DNA from: Saccharibacillus brassicae
GTDB taxonomy: Bacteria; Bacillota; Bacilli; Paenibacillales; Paenibacillaceae
Direction: 5' to 3'
Length of the DNA stretch: 64,000 bases
Assembly (NCBI RefSeq): GCF_006542275.1
Contig: NZ_CP041217.1
Location: forward strand, 5,272,501 to 5,336,500
Shown: positions 8,968-17,990 of the stretch, piece after piece
How positions within the stretch are numbered: position 1 is the stretch's first letter
Layout: each line of letters starts with the position of its first letter
The notes under the pieces: generated by a model
Seen by the model: only the letters and a program-made list of their open reading frames with translations
Told to the model about the DNA's origin: nothing
Databases searched by the model: none
Made by a program: the position numbers and the translations under genes

Positions 8968-9167
8968 ATATGCGTTAACTGCATGAAACTGCGAAAAAAG
9001 TAAGTATATAACGTAATATAAGCAGGTATGTAATAAAAAAAGCCCACCTTCTTCCTAATTTCGTGTAGAATATGTAGAATGATAACTATTTTCTTCCGCT
9101 GCGGAAGTCGAATCGGGCAACGCTGCCGGCTCGGACGGACCTTACAGGAACCGAGGAAGGAGCATAT

Positions 9168-9755
9168 ATGGCTCAACATCTTCAGATGCTCCTCACCCAT
9201 GACTTCGACGAATTGGACGGAGACATGCAGGAGCTTATCTACAACGAATATTACGACTTGGCGTACGGAGCGGTCTTCTATATCGTTCGCGATCATGCCG
9301 CCGCCGAAGACGTCATTCAGGAAGCGTTCCTGAAGCTGATCGGCAGACGGCCCGAATTCGAGAACGAATCGAAGTTCTTCGCCTGGCTCAAAGTCGTCAC
9401 GCGCAACAGCGCGATCAACGATTTGAGAAAAAACAAAAGGCACCGTAACCATGTGGAGGCCGACAGCGTTCTTAATCATATAGAGGCCAGGCAGGATATC
9501 GGTTCTTCGCCGGAGAAGACGGTCGAAGTGCAAATGATGGAAGAAGCGATCCTGCAGCATCTCAAAAGCATGAAGCCCGAATACCGGGCGATCATCCTCT
9601 ATCGCTGGAAATACGGCATGTCGTACAAGGAAATCGCCGATTCGCTGGGCACCAGCGAGGACATTATCAGGCAGAGGCTGTTCAGGGCGAGAGAAAATAT
9701 GCGCAAGGTGCTGCGCAAGGAATGGGAGGGCAGCGATGAAAGACGAAAAATTTGA
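9168..9755 (+). CDS. ECF-type RNA polymerase sigma factor
   Basis: 195 residues with sigma region 2 (AEDVIQEAFLKLIGRRPEFENESKF-like block, about residues 45-70) and region 4 helix-turn-helix (YKEIADSLGTSEDIIRQRLFRAR, about 160-182). The ATG at 9168 is preceded by GAAGGAG. The 3' end overlaps the next gene by 20 nt, the usual coupling of an ECF sigma factor to its membrane anti-sigma partner. The upstream region contains a doubled TGTAGAAT (9065-9081), which could include a -10 element. The target regulon is unknown. Confidence 0.86.
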   Translation: MAQHLQMLLTHDFDELDGDMQELIYNEYYDLAYGAVFYIVRDHAAAEDVIQEAFLKLIGRRPEFENESKFFAWLKVVTRNSAINDLRKNKRHRNHVEADSVLNHIEARQDIGSSPEKTVEVQMMEEAILQHLKSMKPEYRAIILYRWKYGMSYKEIADSLGTSEDIIRQRLFRARENMRKVLRKEWEGSDERRKI

Positions 9756-10557
9756 CGAGCTGTTCGACGAGGCCTTCGACCGGGCGGTCCAATCCGCCTC
9801 CCCCGTCGACCCGGAATCCCGCCGGGCCGCTTGGCAGCGAGTACAGAAAGCGCGGCAGCAGCACGACGGCAGACGGCAGCGCAAACGCACGCTCCGTTTG
9901 ACCGGCGCGGCGGCAGGGTTGATCCTGCTCGGGTCGTTCGCGTTCTCGGAGCCCGTACGGACCGGCGCGCTGACGCCGCTGTATCAGAAATTGCAGACCT
10001 GGAGCACCGGCGAAGCCGTCGTGGTCCGGGGCGACCATACGCCGGTCGATACGGAAGGCGCGCTGACCGATCCTCCTCCCGAGGGCGTCGAACAGCCGAC
10101 TTCCTCCAGCACGCAAATCGACGCGGAGCCGAACGAAAAAGTCGTTCGTTACGACAACGTGGAGATGAGCCTTGCGGACGCGACGCGCAGGCTTGCGTTT
10201 CCGATGCCGGAGTTTCCCAAGATTCCGCAAGATTTGCAGCTCGAAAAAGTGACGCTCGCCGTGCCGGACGACGGTTCGGCTCCCGATAGTTTCACGCTGT
10301 TCTACGAATCCGGCTCCGAACGCAACGTGACGATTTACGTCAGCCGGATGATCGGGCCGGACGGCACGTACAGTTTCGGTACCGACCAGGTAACCGAAGT
10401 GCGGCTCGCCAACGGCCTTACGGCGCAGTATGCCGATCAGACCGGAGAAGATATCGTGCACCTTATTCGCGGCGAACTGGACTTTTTCATCTACGGTTTG
10501 TTAAGCCGTGAAGAATTATTGGATATTGCCGGACATATCGTCGACGGCCGTTCCTGA
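9736..10557 (+). CDS. Membrane-anchored anti-sigma factor, DUF4367-like
   Basis: 273 residues: a cytoplasmic N-terminus of about 50 residues, one transmembrane helix at about 53-70, and an extracytoplasmic domain rich in beta-strand that resembles DUF4367 sensor domains. Position directly after, and overlapping, the ECF sigma gene is the main support for an anti-sigma role. It would hold the sigma factor at the membrane until an envelope signal is received. No zinc-binding anti-sigma motif (HxxxCxxC) is present. Function is inferred from context. Confidence 0.65.
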   Translation: MKDEKFDELFDEAFDRAVQSASPVDPESRRAAWQRVQKARQQHDGRRQRKRTLRLTGAAAGLILLGSFAFSEPVRTGALTPLYQKLQTWSTGEAVVVRGDHTPVDTEGALTDPPPEGVEQPTSSSTQIDAEPNEKVVRYDNVEMSLADATRRLAFPMPEFPKIPQDLQLEKVTLAVPDDGSAPDSFTLFYESGSERNVTIYVSRMIGPDGTYSFGTDQVTEVRLANGLTAQYADQTGEDIVHLIRGELDFFIYGLLSREELLDIAGHIVDGRS

Positions 10558-10609
10558 TCTTCGGTAGAAGCTTCGATCCGTCACCGTCCGATCCGGGCAC
10601 GCCGGACCT

Positions 10610-10646
10610 ACGCAAACCGCTCCCCTTCACGGGGAGCGGTTTGCGT
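10610..10646. terminator. Long hairpin terminator
   Basis: A 16-bp perfect stem (ACGCAAACCGCTCCCC with its complement) and a 5-nt loop, between the anti-sigma gene (+) and a convergent secreted-protein gene (-). The T-run is short, so it is probably shared. Confidence 0.65.
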
Positions 10647-10674
10647 TTGCGCCTCAAGCCACAAGTCGGCCGGT

Positions 10675-11229
10675 TCAGTTCGCGAACAGCAGCGTGTTGC
10701 TGAACAGCGTGCTCGTCTCGCGCAGCCCTCCGCCCGAAGCCCAATGGTCCGAGCGGACCCGGTAATAATACCCTTTTTGCACCTGCTTGGAAAAATTGAG
10801 CATGCTCGAACCCGAAGATTCGCTGATCGCCGTCGCCGTGTTTTCTAATACCCAGGCGCTGCCGTCCCATCGCTGGAGCGACAAGGCGACGCCGGAGCGG
10901 GAAGCGGCGGACGAACATACCGTCGCCGCGGACAGACGCAGCGACGACCGGCCTTCGGCCCGAATACTGCTCGTTCCGTTTTTCAAATATTTGTTGTTGG
11001 TCATTTCCTGTAGGGCATCCAGCGCCGGCGACAGGGGCGGCGGCGGCGTCAACGCGCCCGGCATCTGCGGCAGTCCGATCGGCAGCTGGATTTGAGGCGG
11101 CGACAGCTCCTGCGCCTCCTCCGTTTCGGTCGCTTGTCCGGTACCCGGTACGACCAGGGAAGCGACGATCAAAAGCGCGGCAGGCCTAGCAAAGAATTGG
11201 AAAAACGAACGGGGTCCGTATCTGTTCAT
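10675..11229 (-). CDS. Secreted protein of unknown function, DUF6147-like
   Basis: 184 residues with a Sec signal peptide (hydrophobic segment about residues 14-28, likely cleavage near GQA-TE). A proline-rich linker follows, then a C-terminal domain of about 90 residues. The block SLRLSAATVCSSAASRSG with LQRWDGSAWV and GYYYRVRSDHW resembles small secreted Bacillus proteins of the DUF6147 type. The ATG at 11229 is preferred because AAAGGAG sits 7 nt upstream; the ATG two codons earlier touches the ribosome site. Role unknown. Confidence 0.58.
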   Translation of the reverse strand: MNRYGPRSFFQFFARPAALLIVASLVVPGTGQATETEEAQELSPPQIQLPIGLPQMPGALTPPPPLSPALDALQEMTNNKYLKNGTSSIRAEGRSSLRLSAATVCSSAASRSGVALSLQRWDGSAWVLENTATAISESSGSSMLNFSKQVQKGYYYRVRSDHWASGGGLRETSTLFSNTLLFAN

Positions 11230-11277
11230 TTTCATTCTCCTTTTCATATGTACATGTGCAGTATAGCTATATAACGA

Positions 11278-11302
11278 AACAGGAACCGAAAAGGTTCCTG
11301 TT
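11278..11302 (-). terminator. Hairpin between ydbT-like and secreted-protein genes
   Basis: A perfect 10-bp stem AACAGGAACC / GGTTCCTGTT with a GAAAA loop. Read on the minus strand it ends the ydbT-like transcript and lies just before the region that must hold the promoter of the secreted-protein gene. Confidence 0.55.
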
Positions 11303-11336
11303 TTCTCCATTTTTTATGATTTTATTTGAAAAACGC

Positions 11337-12938
11337 TCATAAAAGAGGTTCGCTGCGCTTCCTGCTGTACCATTCATACAGGCGCTGCGCGTCAGCCTGC
11401 TTCAACCGGGCTACGCCGATTGAAGACCCGCCGGACCCGCCGAGCAGATGGGCTTTGACGTTCAGCATCTCCCCGCCGCGCTGCCATCGGCTGCCGCTGA
11501 TGTGAAAAGCGACGATATGCCGTTTCAGGGTGCAGTGCGTCTGCTTGGCGATGCCGCGGTTGACGATCGTCAGCCGCTGTCCGTCCAGAGCCGCCCCGCT
11601 TGAACGGAAGCTCCAATAATCGAGCCCCAGCGCGATCGGAATAAGCAGCAGCGCCCATCTTCCGGCGTGCGGGAAGAAATAGATCAGGGCGGCCGCCGCA
11701 ATTGCCGTCAGGATCAGGCCGGTGCGGATATAGCCCCACAGGGCGCGCTTGGGCGGCCGGAGTTCCGCTCCGGCGAAAGCGAACTGCGGCACGGTGCGCT
11801 CCAGCAGGTTCGCGATCTGCGACCGCGGAATAAACGGATGCAGCGCCGGGGTTTCTTTTTCCGACGATGAAGACACGACGTTGACCTCGACGTGCGCGTA
11901 GCCGAGCAGTTGGCGCAGCCAGCCTTCTCTCACCGTGACGGCCTGTACCCGGGCCGGATCGAACAGAAACTGCTTGCGTTCGAGCAGTCCGTAGCGGATC
12001 GACAGCCGTTCGCCGTCGCGGTAGAGCGAGAAGCCCGCGAACTTGACGATGAACAGCACGAGCGACAGCATCCATGCGAACAGCAGCGAGGCGGCCGCGA
12101 TGATCAGAATCGCCCGGATGCCGGTCAGATACGCCTGGGCGTTCGTGACAAGCGTGTTCATCCAGGCGTCCGGCAGCAGATCGTCGGCGAACGAGGCGAT
12201 GCCCGCCACGAAAGCGACAGCCAGACCGAGATTCAATTCGGTCAGCGCCGCCAGGAACAGGCGGCCCGGGCCGAGCCGGTAGAGCAGCACCGGCTCGGCC
12301 GTTCTTGGCCGCCCGGCAGCGGCGGCCGGCCGCTCCGGCGCCGGAAGCCCGCCTTCGGCCGGGCCGGCTTCCGGCGCTTGTGCGTCCGGCGGGGCGAAGC
12401 CTTCCGCGCCGGCCGCACCCGGTCCGCCTGCTTCGAGGCGGACGTCTTGATCCGGCGTATCGGCCGGATCGCCTGCCGCCGGATCGGCGGCGGCGCGCTC
12501 ATTCAGCGCGCGCTGCAGGCGCTCGGCCTCGCGCCGCGGCAGCACCGGCAGCACGGCGTCGCCTTCGCTTCCGCCGGGCGTCTCGATCTTCAGCTGCACG
12601 ACGCCGAGCAAGCGCTGGATCAGCGGCTGCTCCTGGCTGACGGAGTGAATGCGCGAGTAGTAGATGATCTTCTCGCTGCGCTGGATCAGCCCTTTGCGGA
12701 TCGTGATCCGGTCGCTTTCTTCTTCGTACGTGAATCGCTTCCAGCCGAAGATCTCCAGCACGCCCGACAGCAGAAGCAGCAGCAGGCCGCCGCCGGCGAT
12801 CCAGTACACCGCCGGCGTGATTTCGCCTCTCGCGACGACCTGGACGCCGAAGATGACGACGAACGGCACAAGGCCGCGCAGCACCTTCAGCATGGCGAAT
12901 ACGACGTACAGCGGCGACATCCGCTTCGGCCCGCTCAT
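11337..12938 (-). CDS. YdbT-like membrane protein with three bPH_2 domains
   Basis: 533 residues with about six membrane segments in pairs, each pair followed by a bacterial pleckstrin-homology (bPH_2) domain. The blocks TYEEESDRITIRKGLI, RDGERLSIRYGLLERKQ and LDGQRLTIVNRGI mark the three copies. A low-complexity Ala/Pro/Gly linker of about 70 residues (roughly 145-215) sits between the first and second units. It overlaps the ydbS-like gene by 4 nt. YdbS/YdbT are a conserved paired membrane system in Bacillus; biochemical function is unknown. Confidence 0.82.
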   Translation of the reverse strand: MSGPKRMSPLYVVFAMLKVLRGLVPFVVIFGVQVVARGEITPAVYWIAGGGLLLLLLSGVLEIFGWKRFTYEEESDRITIRKGLIQRSEKIIYYSRIHSVSQEQPLIQRLLGVVQLKIETPGGSEGDAVLPVLPRREAERLQRALNERAAADPAAGDPADTPDQDVRLEAGGPGAAGAEGFAPPDAQAPEAGPAEGGLPAPERPAAAAGRPRTAEPVLLYRLGPGRLFLAALTELNLGLAVAFVAGIASFADDLLPDAWMNTLVTNAQAYLTGIRAILIIAAASLLFAWMLSLVLFIVKFAGFSLYRDGERLSIRYGLLERKQFLFDPARVQAVTVREGWLRQLLGYAHVEVNVVSSSSEKETPALHPFIPRSQIANLLERTVPQFAFAGAELRPPKRALWGYIRTGLILTAIAAAALIYFFPHAGRWALLLIPIALGLDYWSFRSSGAALDGQRLTIVNRGIAKQTHCTLKRHIVAFHISGSRWQRGGEMLNVKAHLLGGSGGSSIGVARLKQADAQRLYEWYSRKRSEPLL

Positions 12939-13456
12939 TCTTCGGTCCTCCGCGCCAATTCGCCGATCGAACTTTTGAGCTGCTCGGCTTCTTCCGCTTT
13001 GAGGCCCGCGATCGAATGCGTCGTCGCCGCGGTGACGATCTTCAGTTCGGCCAGTCCGTATTTGCGCAAAATCGGACCGTGTTCCAATTCCACATGCTGC
13101 ACTTTGGTCATCGGAATCAGCGTCTCGGTGATGATGAACAGCCCTTTGCGGATTTCGATCTCTTCCTCAAACACGGCAAAACCGAATCGCCGATATAAAA
13201 TGACCGGCACCCGGAATACCGCGAACGCGAACAGGAGCGCAAAGCCGAGCGTCACAAGCCCCCCGATCCACAGCGGCAGCCACGTCCAGTCGAAAACGGC
13301 GCCAAGCACGGTCAGCGCGAGCGCGATCAGCAGCGGAATCGCGTAGAAATAAGCGCTGCCGAGCCGCGAAGCCGCGATCCAGTCCGGATGCAGGCGCCTG
13401 AACCGGTCTTCCTTTCTTCCTTCTTGTGCTTCGTGTTCTTCGTTCAGCTCCATCAT
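12935..13456 (-). CDS. YdbS-like bPH_2 membrane protein
   Basis: 173 residues: two transmembrane helices at about 33-80, then one bPH_2 domain (FEEEIEIRKGLFIITETLIPMTKVQHVE block). GGAGGG lies before two adjacent ATG codons (13456 and 13453); either could be used. Overlap with the following ydbT-like gene indicates an operon and probably a complex. The long open frame upstream of 13456 is not gene-like and has no ribosome site. Confidence 0.82.
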   Translation of the reverse strand: MMELNEEHEAQEGRKEDRFRRLHPDWIAASRLGSAYFYAIPLLIALALTVLGAVFDWTWLPLWIGGLVTLGFALLFAFAVFRVPVILYRRFGFAVFEEEIEIRKGLFIITETLIPMTKVQHVELEHGPILRKYGLAELKIVTAATTHSIAGLKAEEAEQLKSSIGELARRTEE

Positions 13457-13583
13457 CGATCCCTCCATACGTCCCAGCGTATCGGTATTTTTCGGCCAAG
13501 TCAATGAACGTCCTTCCCGCTCGGACCCGGCGTTCTCCGTAGGCTTCGATACGCAGACGGACGCGGAAAGTTCCCCATATCGA

Positions 13584-13618
13584 CAAAAAAGCCCGCCGGG
13601 CTTGCGGCCGGCGGACTT
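13584..13618 (-). terminator. Terminator of the CNNM/CorC gene
   Basis: On the minus strand a GC-rich stem (core CCGCCGG / CCGGCGG) is followed by a run of T (13590-13584). Confidence 0.7.
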
Positions 13619-13658
13619 GAATCCAAAGTATAGAGAATCAGGTTCATGCGTTTCGGGT

Positions 13659-15116
13659 TCAGGCTCCCGCTTCGATCCGTTTGGCCGCAAGGGCCGCCAC
13701 GGGTTCCGTTTCGAAGTTGTCTTCCGGTTCCCGCGCTTCGTTCGGCGCGTCCGGTGCCCCGTCGACCGGCGCGTCTTCGGCGCAGTCTTCGCGCTCCGGC
13801 ATCCGGTCGGCTTCGGGCAGCGGCTTCAGGATTCGCACGCGCGAGATCCGCTTCTGCTCCGTCTCGTCGACGATAAACGTGCAGCCTTCATGATCGACCG
13901 ACTGGCCTTTTTGCGGCGGCAGTTCGTCGATTCTCGCGTACAGCCAGCCGCCGATCGTGTCGTAATCGTCGAAGTTCAGTTCGAAGCCGAACTGGTTATT
14001 CACGTCTTCGATCAGCATCATGCCGTCGATCGAATAACTGAACTCGCCGGCTTGTTCCGTCTCCGGACGTTCTTCTTCGTCGAATTCGTCCTGAATTTCG
14101 CCGACGATCTCTTCCATGATGTCTTCGAGCGTGACCAGACCGGCGGTACCGCCGTATTCGTCGACGAGCATCGCGATCTGCGTGCGGCTGCGCTGCATCA
14201 ACTTCATCAGCTCGCTGATGCGGATCGATTCCGGCACCGCGATGATCGGACGGATCAGGCTGTCGTAATCGGCTTCCGGCGAACGCATCAGGTCTTTGAT
14301 ATGGATAAAGCCGATAATATGGTCTTTATCCTGCTCGCAGACCGGATACCGCGTCCGCATGCCGTCGTAAGCCGTCTCCAGGTTTTCTTCGCGCGACACA
14401 TTCGTGTACAGACAGATCATCTCGGTCCGCGGAATCATGACTTCCCGCGCCGTCGTGTCGGCAAACTCGAAAATGTTGTCGACGAGCGCCATCTCCGTAT
14501 TGTCGATCAGCCCGTTCTTGTTGCTTTCTTTGACCAGAATCCGGATTTCTTCTTCGGTATGCGCCGAGTCGAGCTCCGACGCCGGTTCGATCTTCAGCAC
14601 GCGCAGCAGCGCGTTCGCCATCCCGTTCAATACCCAGATAAACGGAAACATCGTTTTGTAGAACAGCACCATCGGAGCGGCCGCGATCATCGCTACCGAT
14701 TCCGGCTTGCGGATCGCCATCGATTTCGGGGCCAATTCCCCGATCACGATATGCAGCACCGTGATAAGCACGAACGCGATCGCTACGGCCGTGCCGTGAA
14801 TCGCCACTTCGTTGGTCCAGCCCAGAGCGTGGAACAGCGGGCGCAAAAACGATGCGACCGCCGGTTCCCCGATCCAGCCGAGTCCGAGCGAAGCGAGCGT
14901 AATGCCGAGCTGGCACGCGGACAAGTAAGCGTCCAGATTGTTGACCATGCTTTTGGCGAATCCGGCACGTTTGCTTCCGGCGTCCGCCAGCGTGGCGATC
15001 CGGCTCTCCCGGATCCGGACCATCGCGAATTCCGCCGCCACGAAAAATCCGTTCAACCCGACAAGCAGCACGACCATCAAAATACTTAACCAACCGGGCA
15101 AGGGGTCACTAGTCAA
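13659..15116 (-). CDS. CNNM/CorC-HlyC family metal transporter (hemolysin-like)
   Basis: 485 residues in the classic order: DUF21 transmembrane domain with about four helices (residues 1-195), a paired CBS module (about 210-335, including VMIPRTEMICLYTN and LVDEYGGTAGLVTLEDIMEEIVGEIQDEFD), and a CorC_HlyC domain (about 350-430). In Bacillus the homologues (MpfA/YhdP group) export Mg2+. The best start is a TTG at 15116, because the nearest ATG is in another frame and stops after four codons. An AAGGAGGTGG lies further upstream (about 15180) in front of a possible 12-codon leader ORF. Family sure; start and metal uncertain. Confidence 0.82.
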   Translation of the reverse strand: MTSDPLPGWLSILMVVLLVGLNGFFVAAEFAMVRIRESRIATLADAGSKRAGFAKSMVNNLDAYLSACQLGITLASLGLGWIGEPAVASFLRPLFHALGWTNEVAIHGTAVAIAFVLITVLHIVIGELAPKSMAIRKPESVAMIAAAPMVLFYKTMFPFIWVLNGMANALLRVLKIEPASELDSAHTEEEIRILVKESNKNGLIDNTEMALVDNIFEFADTTAREVMIPRTEMICLYTNVSREENLETAYDGMRTRYPVCEQDKDHIIGFIHIKDLMRSPEADYDSLIRPIIAVPESIRISELMKLMQRSRTQIAMLVDEYGGTAGLVTLEDIMEEIVGEIQDEFDEEERPETEQAGEFSYSIDGMMLIEDVNNQFGFELNFDDYDTIGGWLYARIDELPPQKGQSVDHEGCTFIVDETEQKRISRVRILKPLPEADRMPEREDCAEDAPVDGAPDAPNEAREPEDNFETEPVAALAAKRIEAGA

Positions 15117-15307
15117 TATACATCCCGTTCTCCGCGCCGCTCAGACGAGCGTCATGCTGCGAGAAAACGGGTCCACCTCCTTCGTTTTCCTATATGATGT
15201 TGAATAACCGTCCTCGACGACTGTTTGCCTTGCGGTCCCAAGGCCCGAGCTAGCAACTCCCCAATTTCGTTCACTCCGTTTCTTTTTTAGCTATAACTAT
15301 CATTATA
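15117..15307 (-). promoter_or_regulatory. Structured 5' leader of the CNNM/CorC gene with promoter
   Basis: On the minus strand a -10 TATAAT (15307-15302) starts a leader of about 190 nt. In order it contains GGGGAGTTGC followed by the self-complementary GCTAGC, a hairpin GCCTT...AAGGC, a hairpin CGTC-GAG-GACG, GTT-ATTC-AAC, an AAGGAGGTGG, and a short GTG-initiated reading frame of about 12 codons that ends before the true start. A leader this structured in front of a Mg/metal exporter suggests a metal-sensing riboswitch or leader-peptide attenuator. It does not match a class I can name with confidence (yybP-ykoY and M-box were considered). Confidence 0.4.
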
Positions 15308-15344
15308 AGTGCAAGTTATCCGCAGCAAAATAGGAATCAACGCT

Positions 15345-15378
15345 TAAAAAAGCCAAAAAACCGCCTTAAAAGCGGTTT
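15345..15378 (-). terminator. Terminator of the methyltransferase gene
   Basis: On the minus strand AAACCGC-TTTTAAG-GCGGTTT is followed by TTTGGCTTTTTT. It separates the methyltransferase gene from the CNNM promoter. Confidence 0.72.
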
Positions 15379-15438
15379 AGGGCCGATCTGCTCGCCTCAT
15401 TCTCACCTGTGTCGTTCGCGGCGCCTTCCTGCACGCTT

Positions 15439-16359
15439 TTACGACAGTTTGTCTGAATATTTATGCGAAATTAAGGTAAATGTTTTGGGAATGCCTTTGT
15501 CGAAGCTGTCTCCCGACAGATTCGGTTCTTCGGTCAGGCTCGACACGATCAGTCCGCTCTGCGCGGCCGCCGTGACGATTTCGCCCAGATTCCATTTGCG
15601 CAGCCGCACTTTGGCGGTCTCGCCTTCCGCATATTTGGCAAAAGAAGCATCCTGTTCTTCCAGCGTCGAGTCGAAATAATCGCCGTCCACTTTGTGCTTG
15701 CGAATCTTTGCCGTCGTGCCCCGGGACGAGATCAGCTTGGTCGAGACCGGGTGGAAATCGCGCAGCACGAAGCGTCCGCCCGGCGCGAGCAGCGTATGGG
15801 CAAGGTTCATGAACGGCGCAAGGTCGGTGAAGTAATGCAAAATGCCCATCTCCGCGACCACGACGTCGAACGTGCCGGCCAAATCCGTCGTGTCGAGCTT
15901 CAGCACGTCGGAGACGAGATACGCAAGCGGCACTCCGGCGGACGCTGCCAGTTCGAGCGCGTACCGGCGGTTGCCCGGCGAGAAGTCGGCCACGGTGACG
16001 GAAGCGCCGAGCAGCGCGAGCGCGACCGCTTTGCTGCCGTTCGAGCCCATCAGGTTCATGATCCGCAGGCCTGCCGGATCGCCGATCGTCTCGCCCAGCA
16101 CCGACAGCGACTTGAGCGGCTGCCGGGCAATCCGCCCGGCGGCTTCTTCGGGCGTTCCGAACCGCTGCACCCACGCTTCGTAAGTCTCCCGATTCCACGC
16201 TTCTTCGTTAAAAGGATTCGACGCCGCCGCCTTCGTCGCCTCTTCTCCCTCTCCGCTGGCGCGATCGGAATCCGGATTGCGTTCTTGGCCGTCGCCTTGG
16301 CCGTGTTCCCGGTCTTCGCCCGGATGGCGGTCCTGCTTAGGGTTCTCTTCGTTGTTCAT
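15439..16359 (-). CDS. Class I SAM-dependent methyltransferase
   Basis: 306 residues. A charged, low-complexity N-terminal tail of about 45 residues precedes a Rossmann methyltransferase core. Motif I is IMNLMGSNGSKAVALALLGASVTVADFS, with the acidic residue that binds the SAM ribose at VADFS, and the post-motif block is FDVVVAEMGILHYF. The C-terminal part (HPVSTKLISSRG) is seen in small-molecule methyltransferases. ATG 16359 is used; AAGGAGAGG lies about 12 nt upstream. The substrate is not identifiable. It is 49 bp downstream of the unknown gene on the same strand, so possibly co-transcribed. Confidence 0.8.
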   Translation of the reverse strand: MNNEENPKQDRHPGEDREHGQGDGQERNPDSDRASGEGEEATKAAASNPFNEEAWNRETYEAWVQRFGTPEEAAGRIARQPLKSLSVLGETIGDPAGLRIMNLMGSNGSKAVALALLGASVTVADFSPGNRRYALELAASAGVPLAYLVSDVLKLDTTDLAGTFDVVVAEMGILHYFTDLAPFMNLAHTLLAPGGRFVLRDFHPVSTKLISSRGTTAKIRKHKVDGDYFDSTLEEQDASFAKYAEGETAKVRLRKWNLGEIVTAAAQSGLIVSSLTEEPNLSGDSFDKGIPKTFTLISHKYSDKLS

Positions 16360-16407
16360 GAATCCGCACGTCCTCTCCTTCAACATCGGTCCCAGTCGGC
16401 CGATATT

Positions 16408-17868
16408 CTATTCCTGTATCAAAATGAGCCCGCGTTCGATCGCCGGCGACGGATCGGCCTTGAGCAGGCCGATTGCCTGCAACACGCGCAGATTGGGCAG
16501 ATGGCACAGATCTTCGAGCGAATGCACGTCGAAATATCCGTCTTCCCCGCTGCCGAACGGCACGATCTGGTGGTGCACCTGCTGCCCGCCGGCAACGACC
16601 AACTTGGTCACGTGGGCGAGATCCTGCTCCGTCAGAACGAGCCGTTCGAAATATTCCCGGATTTCGGGAATCGGGCGGTCGCCTTCCGCCGCAATCGAAA
16701 TTTCGCGCAGCGCGTATTCCTGCACGAATACGCCGATATCGAAGCGGGGCTGCAGCACCTGCTGCTTGTACATCAATTCTTCGATCACCGACAGCTTGAA
16801 GTTGAAATCGCGGAACTGTACCCCGCCTTCGCCGCTTGGCATCGTATCGGCCGCGATGCGGGCCACGACCCGGTTGGCTTCCCGAAGCGTCTGCGCCGCT
16901 TGGCGTTCGAGGTCGGTCTGCCGGTTCTGCCCGGCGACAAGGTCCAGCACCAGACGGCGATCCGGCGAACGCGCAATCTGGAGCAGCGGCTGCCGAAGCA
17001 GCGGATAATAGACGAACGTGTCGATAAACTCGTCGAACTGCGCGTCCGTCCACGCCGGCATGCGCTGCGCGAGAATGTCGAGCACCGGCCCGATGCCCCG
17101 TTCCAGAGCCGGCGCGCCTTCTCCCATGAACGCTTTTGCCAGGCCGAGATACGCTTTGCCTTTGCGTTCTTTGGGAAGTTCCAGCTTCATGTAAAAGTCG
17201 ATCAGTTCGGCAAGTTCGACCATGTAACGGTCATGATAGCCGAGCAGGTAGACATGCAAGGGACTGCAGGCCGGATAAAAAGCGCGGATCAGCTCCGGCA
17301 GCAGCCCGGCCGCTTCGCTGCGCAGATCGTCGTCGTCCATGTAATGCGGATGGTTAAAATAAATTTCGAACACCGCTGCTGCGGCGCGCGAAAGCCCCTG
17401 ACGAACAGGAGCGTCGGGCGCAAGCGCCGCCGCCTGCCCGACCCACCGGCCAAGCAAAGACAGCACGCGTCCGTGGTTGAGGCGCAGTTCGCCCCGCAGC
17501 GCGTACGAACTTTCCAGCGAAGCTTTGCGCAGCGCAAACAATTCGGCCAGTTTGGCCGTTTTGCGCGCCGATTCGGGCTCGCAGAACGTTTCTTTTTCCA
17601 ATACGGCCAGCATCTTATCGTAGAACCAGACGCGTTCCTCGGCGGTTAGCAGAACGAACATCGACCAGGCTTCGTTGATCTGTTCGTCCACGCGTTTTTG
17701 GGCTTCTTCCTCAAGCTCGAAATCGTCCACCCATTCAAAAGAAGCTTCGATCAGCTCGCGTCCTTCCGGTTCGGGCACAAAGCCCTGAAGCCGGGTCAAC
17801 AACCGCTGCGAAAGTTCGAAAGGCTCCTCGTCGGGGTCGGTCCGAAGCAGGTCTTGGAGCTTGGTCAT
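16408..17868 (-). CDS. Unknown conserved-looking cytoplasmic protein
   Basis: 486 residues, acidic and predominantly alpha-helical, with no signal peptide or transmembrane helix. I see no catalytic motif. Periodic leucines suggest helical-repeat (ARM/TPR-like) packing, and the last ~70 residues (DVHSLEDLCHLPNLRVLQAIGLL) look like a compact C-terminal domain. GGAGG precedes the ATG at 17868. Codon use matches the neighbours. I do not recognise the family. It precedes the methyltransferase gene on the same strand. Confidence 0.7.
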   Translation of the reverse strand: MTKLQDLLRTDPDEEPFELSQRLLTRLQGFVPEPEGRELIEASFEWVDDFELEEEAQKRVDEQINEAWSMFVLLTAEERVWFYDKMLAVLEKETFCEPESARKTAKLAELFALRKASLESSYALRGELRLNHGRVLSLLGRWVGQAAALAPDAPVRQGLSRAAAAVFEIYFNHPHYMDDDDLRSEAAGLLPELIRAFYPACSPLHVYLLGYHDRYMVELAELIDFYMKLELPKERKGKAYLGLAKAFMGEGAPALERGIGPVLDILAQRMPAWTDAQFDEFIDTFVYYPLLRQPLLQIARSPDRRLVLDLVAGQNRQTDLERQAAQTLREANRVVARIAADTMPSGEGGVQFRDFNFKLSVIEELMYKQQVLQPRFDIGVFVQEYALREISIAAEGDRPIPEIREYFERLVLTEQDLAHVTKLVVAGGQQVHHQIVPFGSGEDGYFDVHSLEDLCHLPNLRVLQAIGLLKADPSPAIERGLILIQE

Positions 17869-17990
17869 CGTAGTTCCTCCCCGTGCATGTATGCCTCGCT
17901 TAACAATTTCCGTTCTTATATAGTAGCATTTTGTTCACGCGTTGCACCAGTCCGGCTTTTTAAGTTATCGAATCGCCGTTATTTCCACCG

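Noticed and set aside
9009-9036. AT-rich stretch with TATAAGCAGGTATGTAATA, somewhat like a dif site
   Set aside because: The right arm departs from TTATGTAAACT, the spacing to the CATAA-like part is wrong, and no inverted symmetry remains.
15117-15307. Leader as an M-box or yybP-ykoY riboswitch
   Set aside because: I could not find the conserved core of either class; kept only as an unassigned structured leader.
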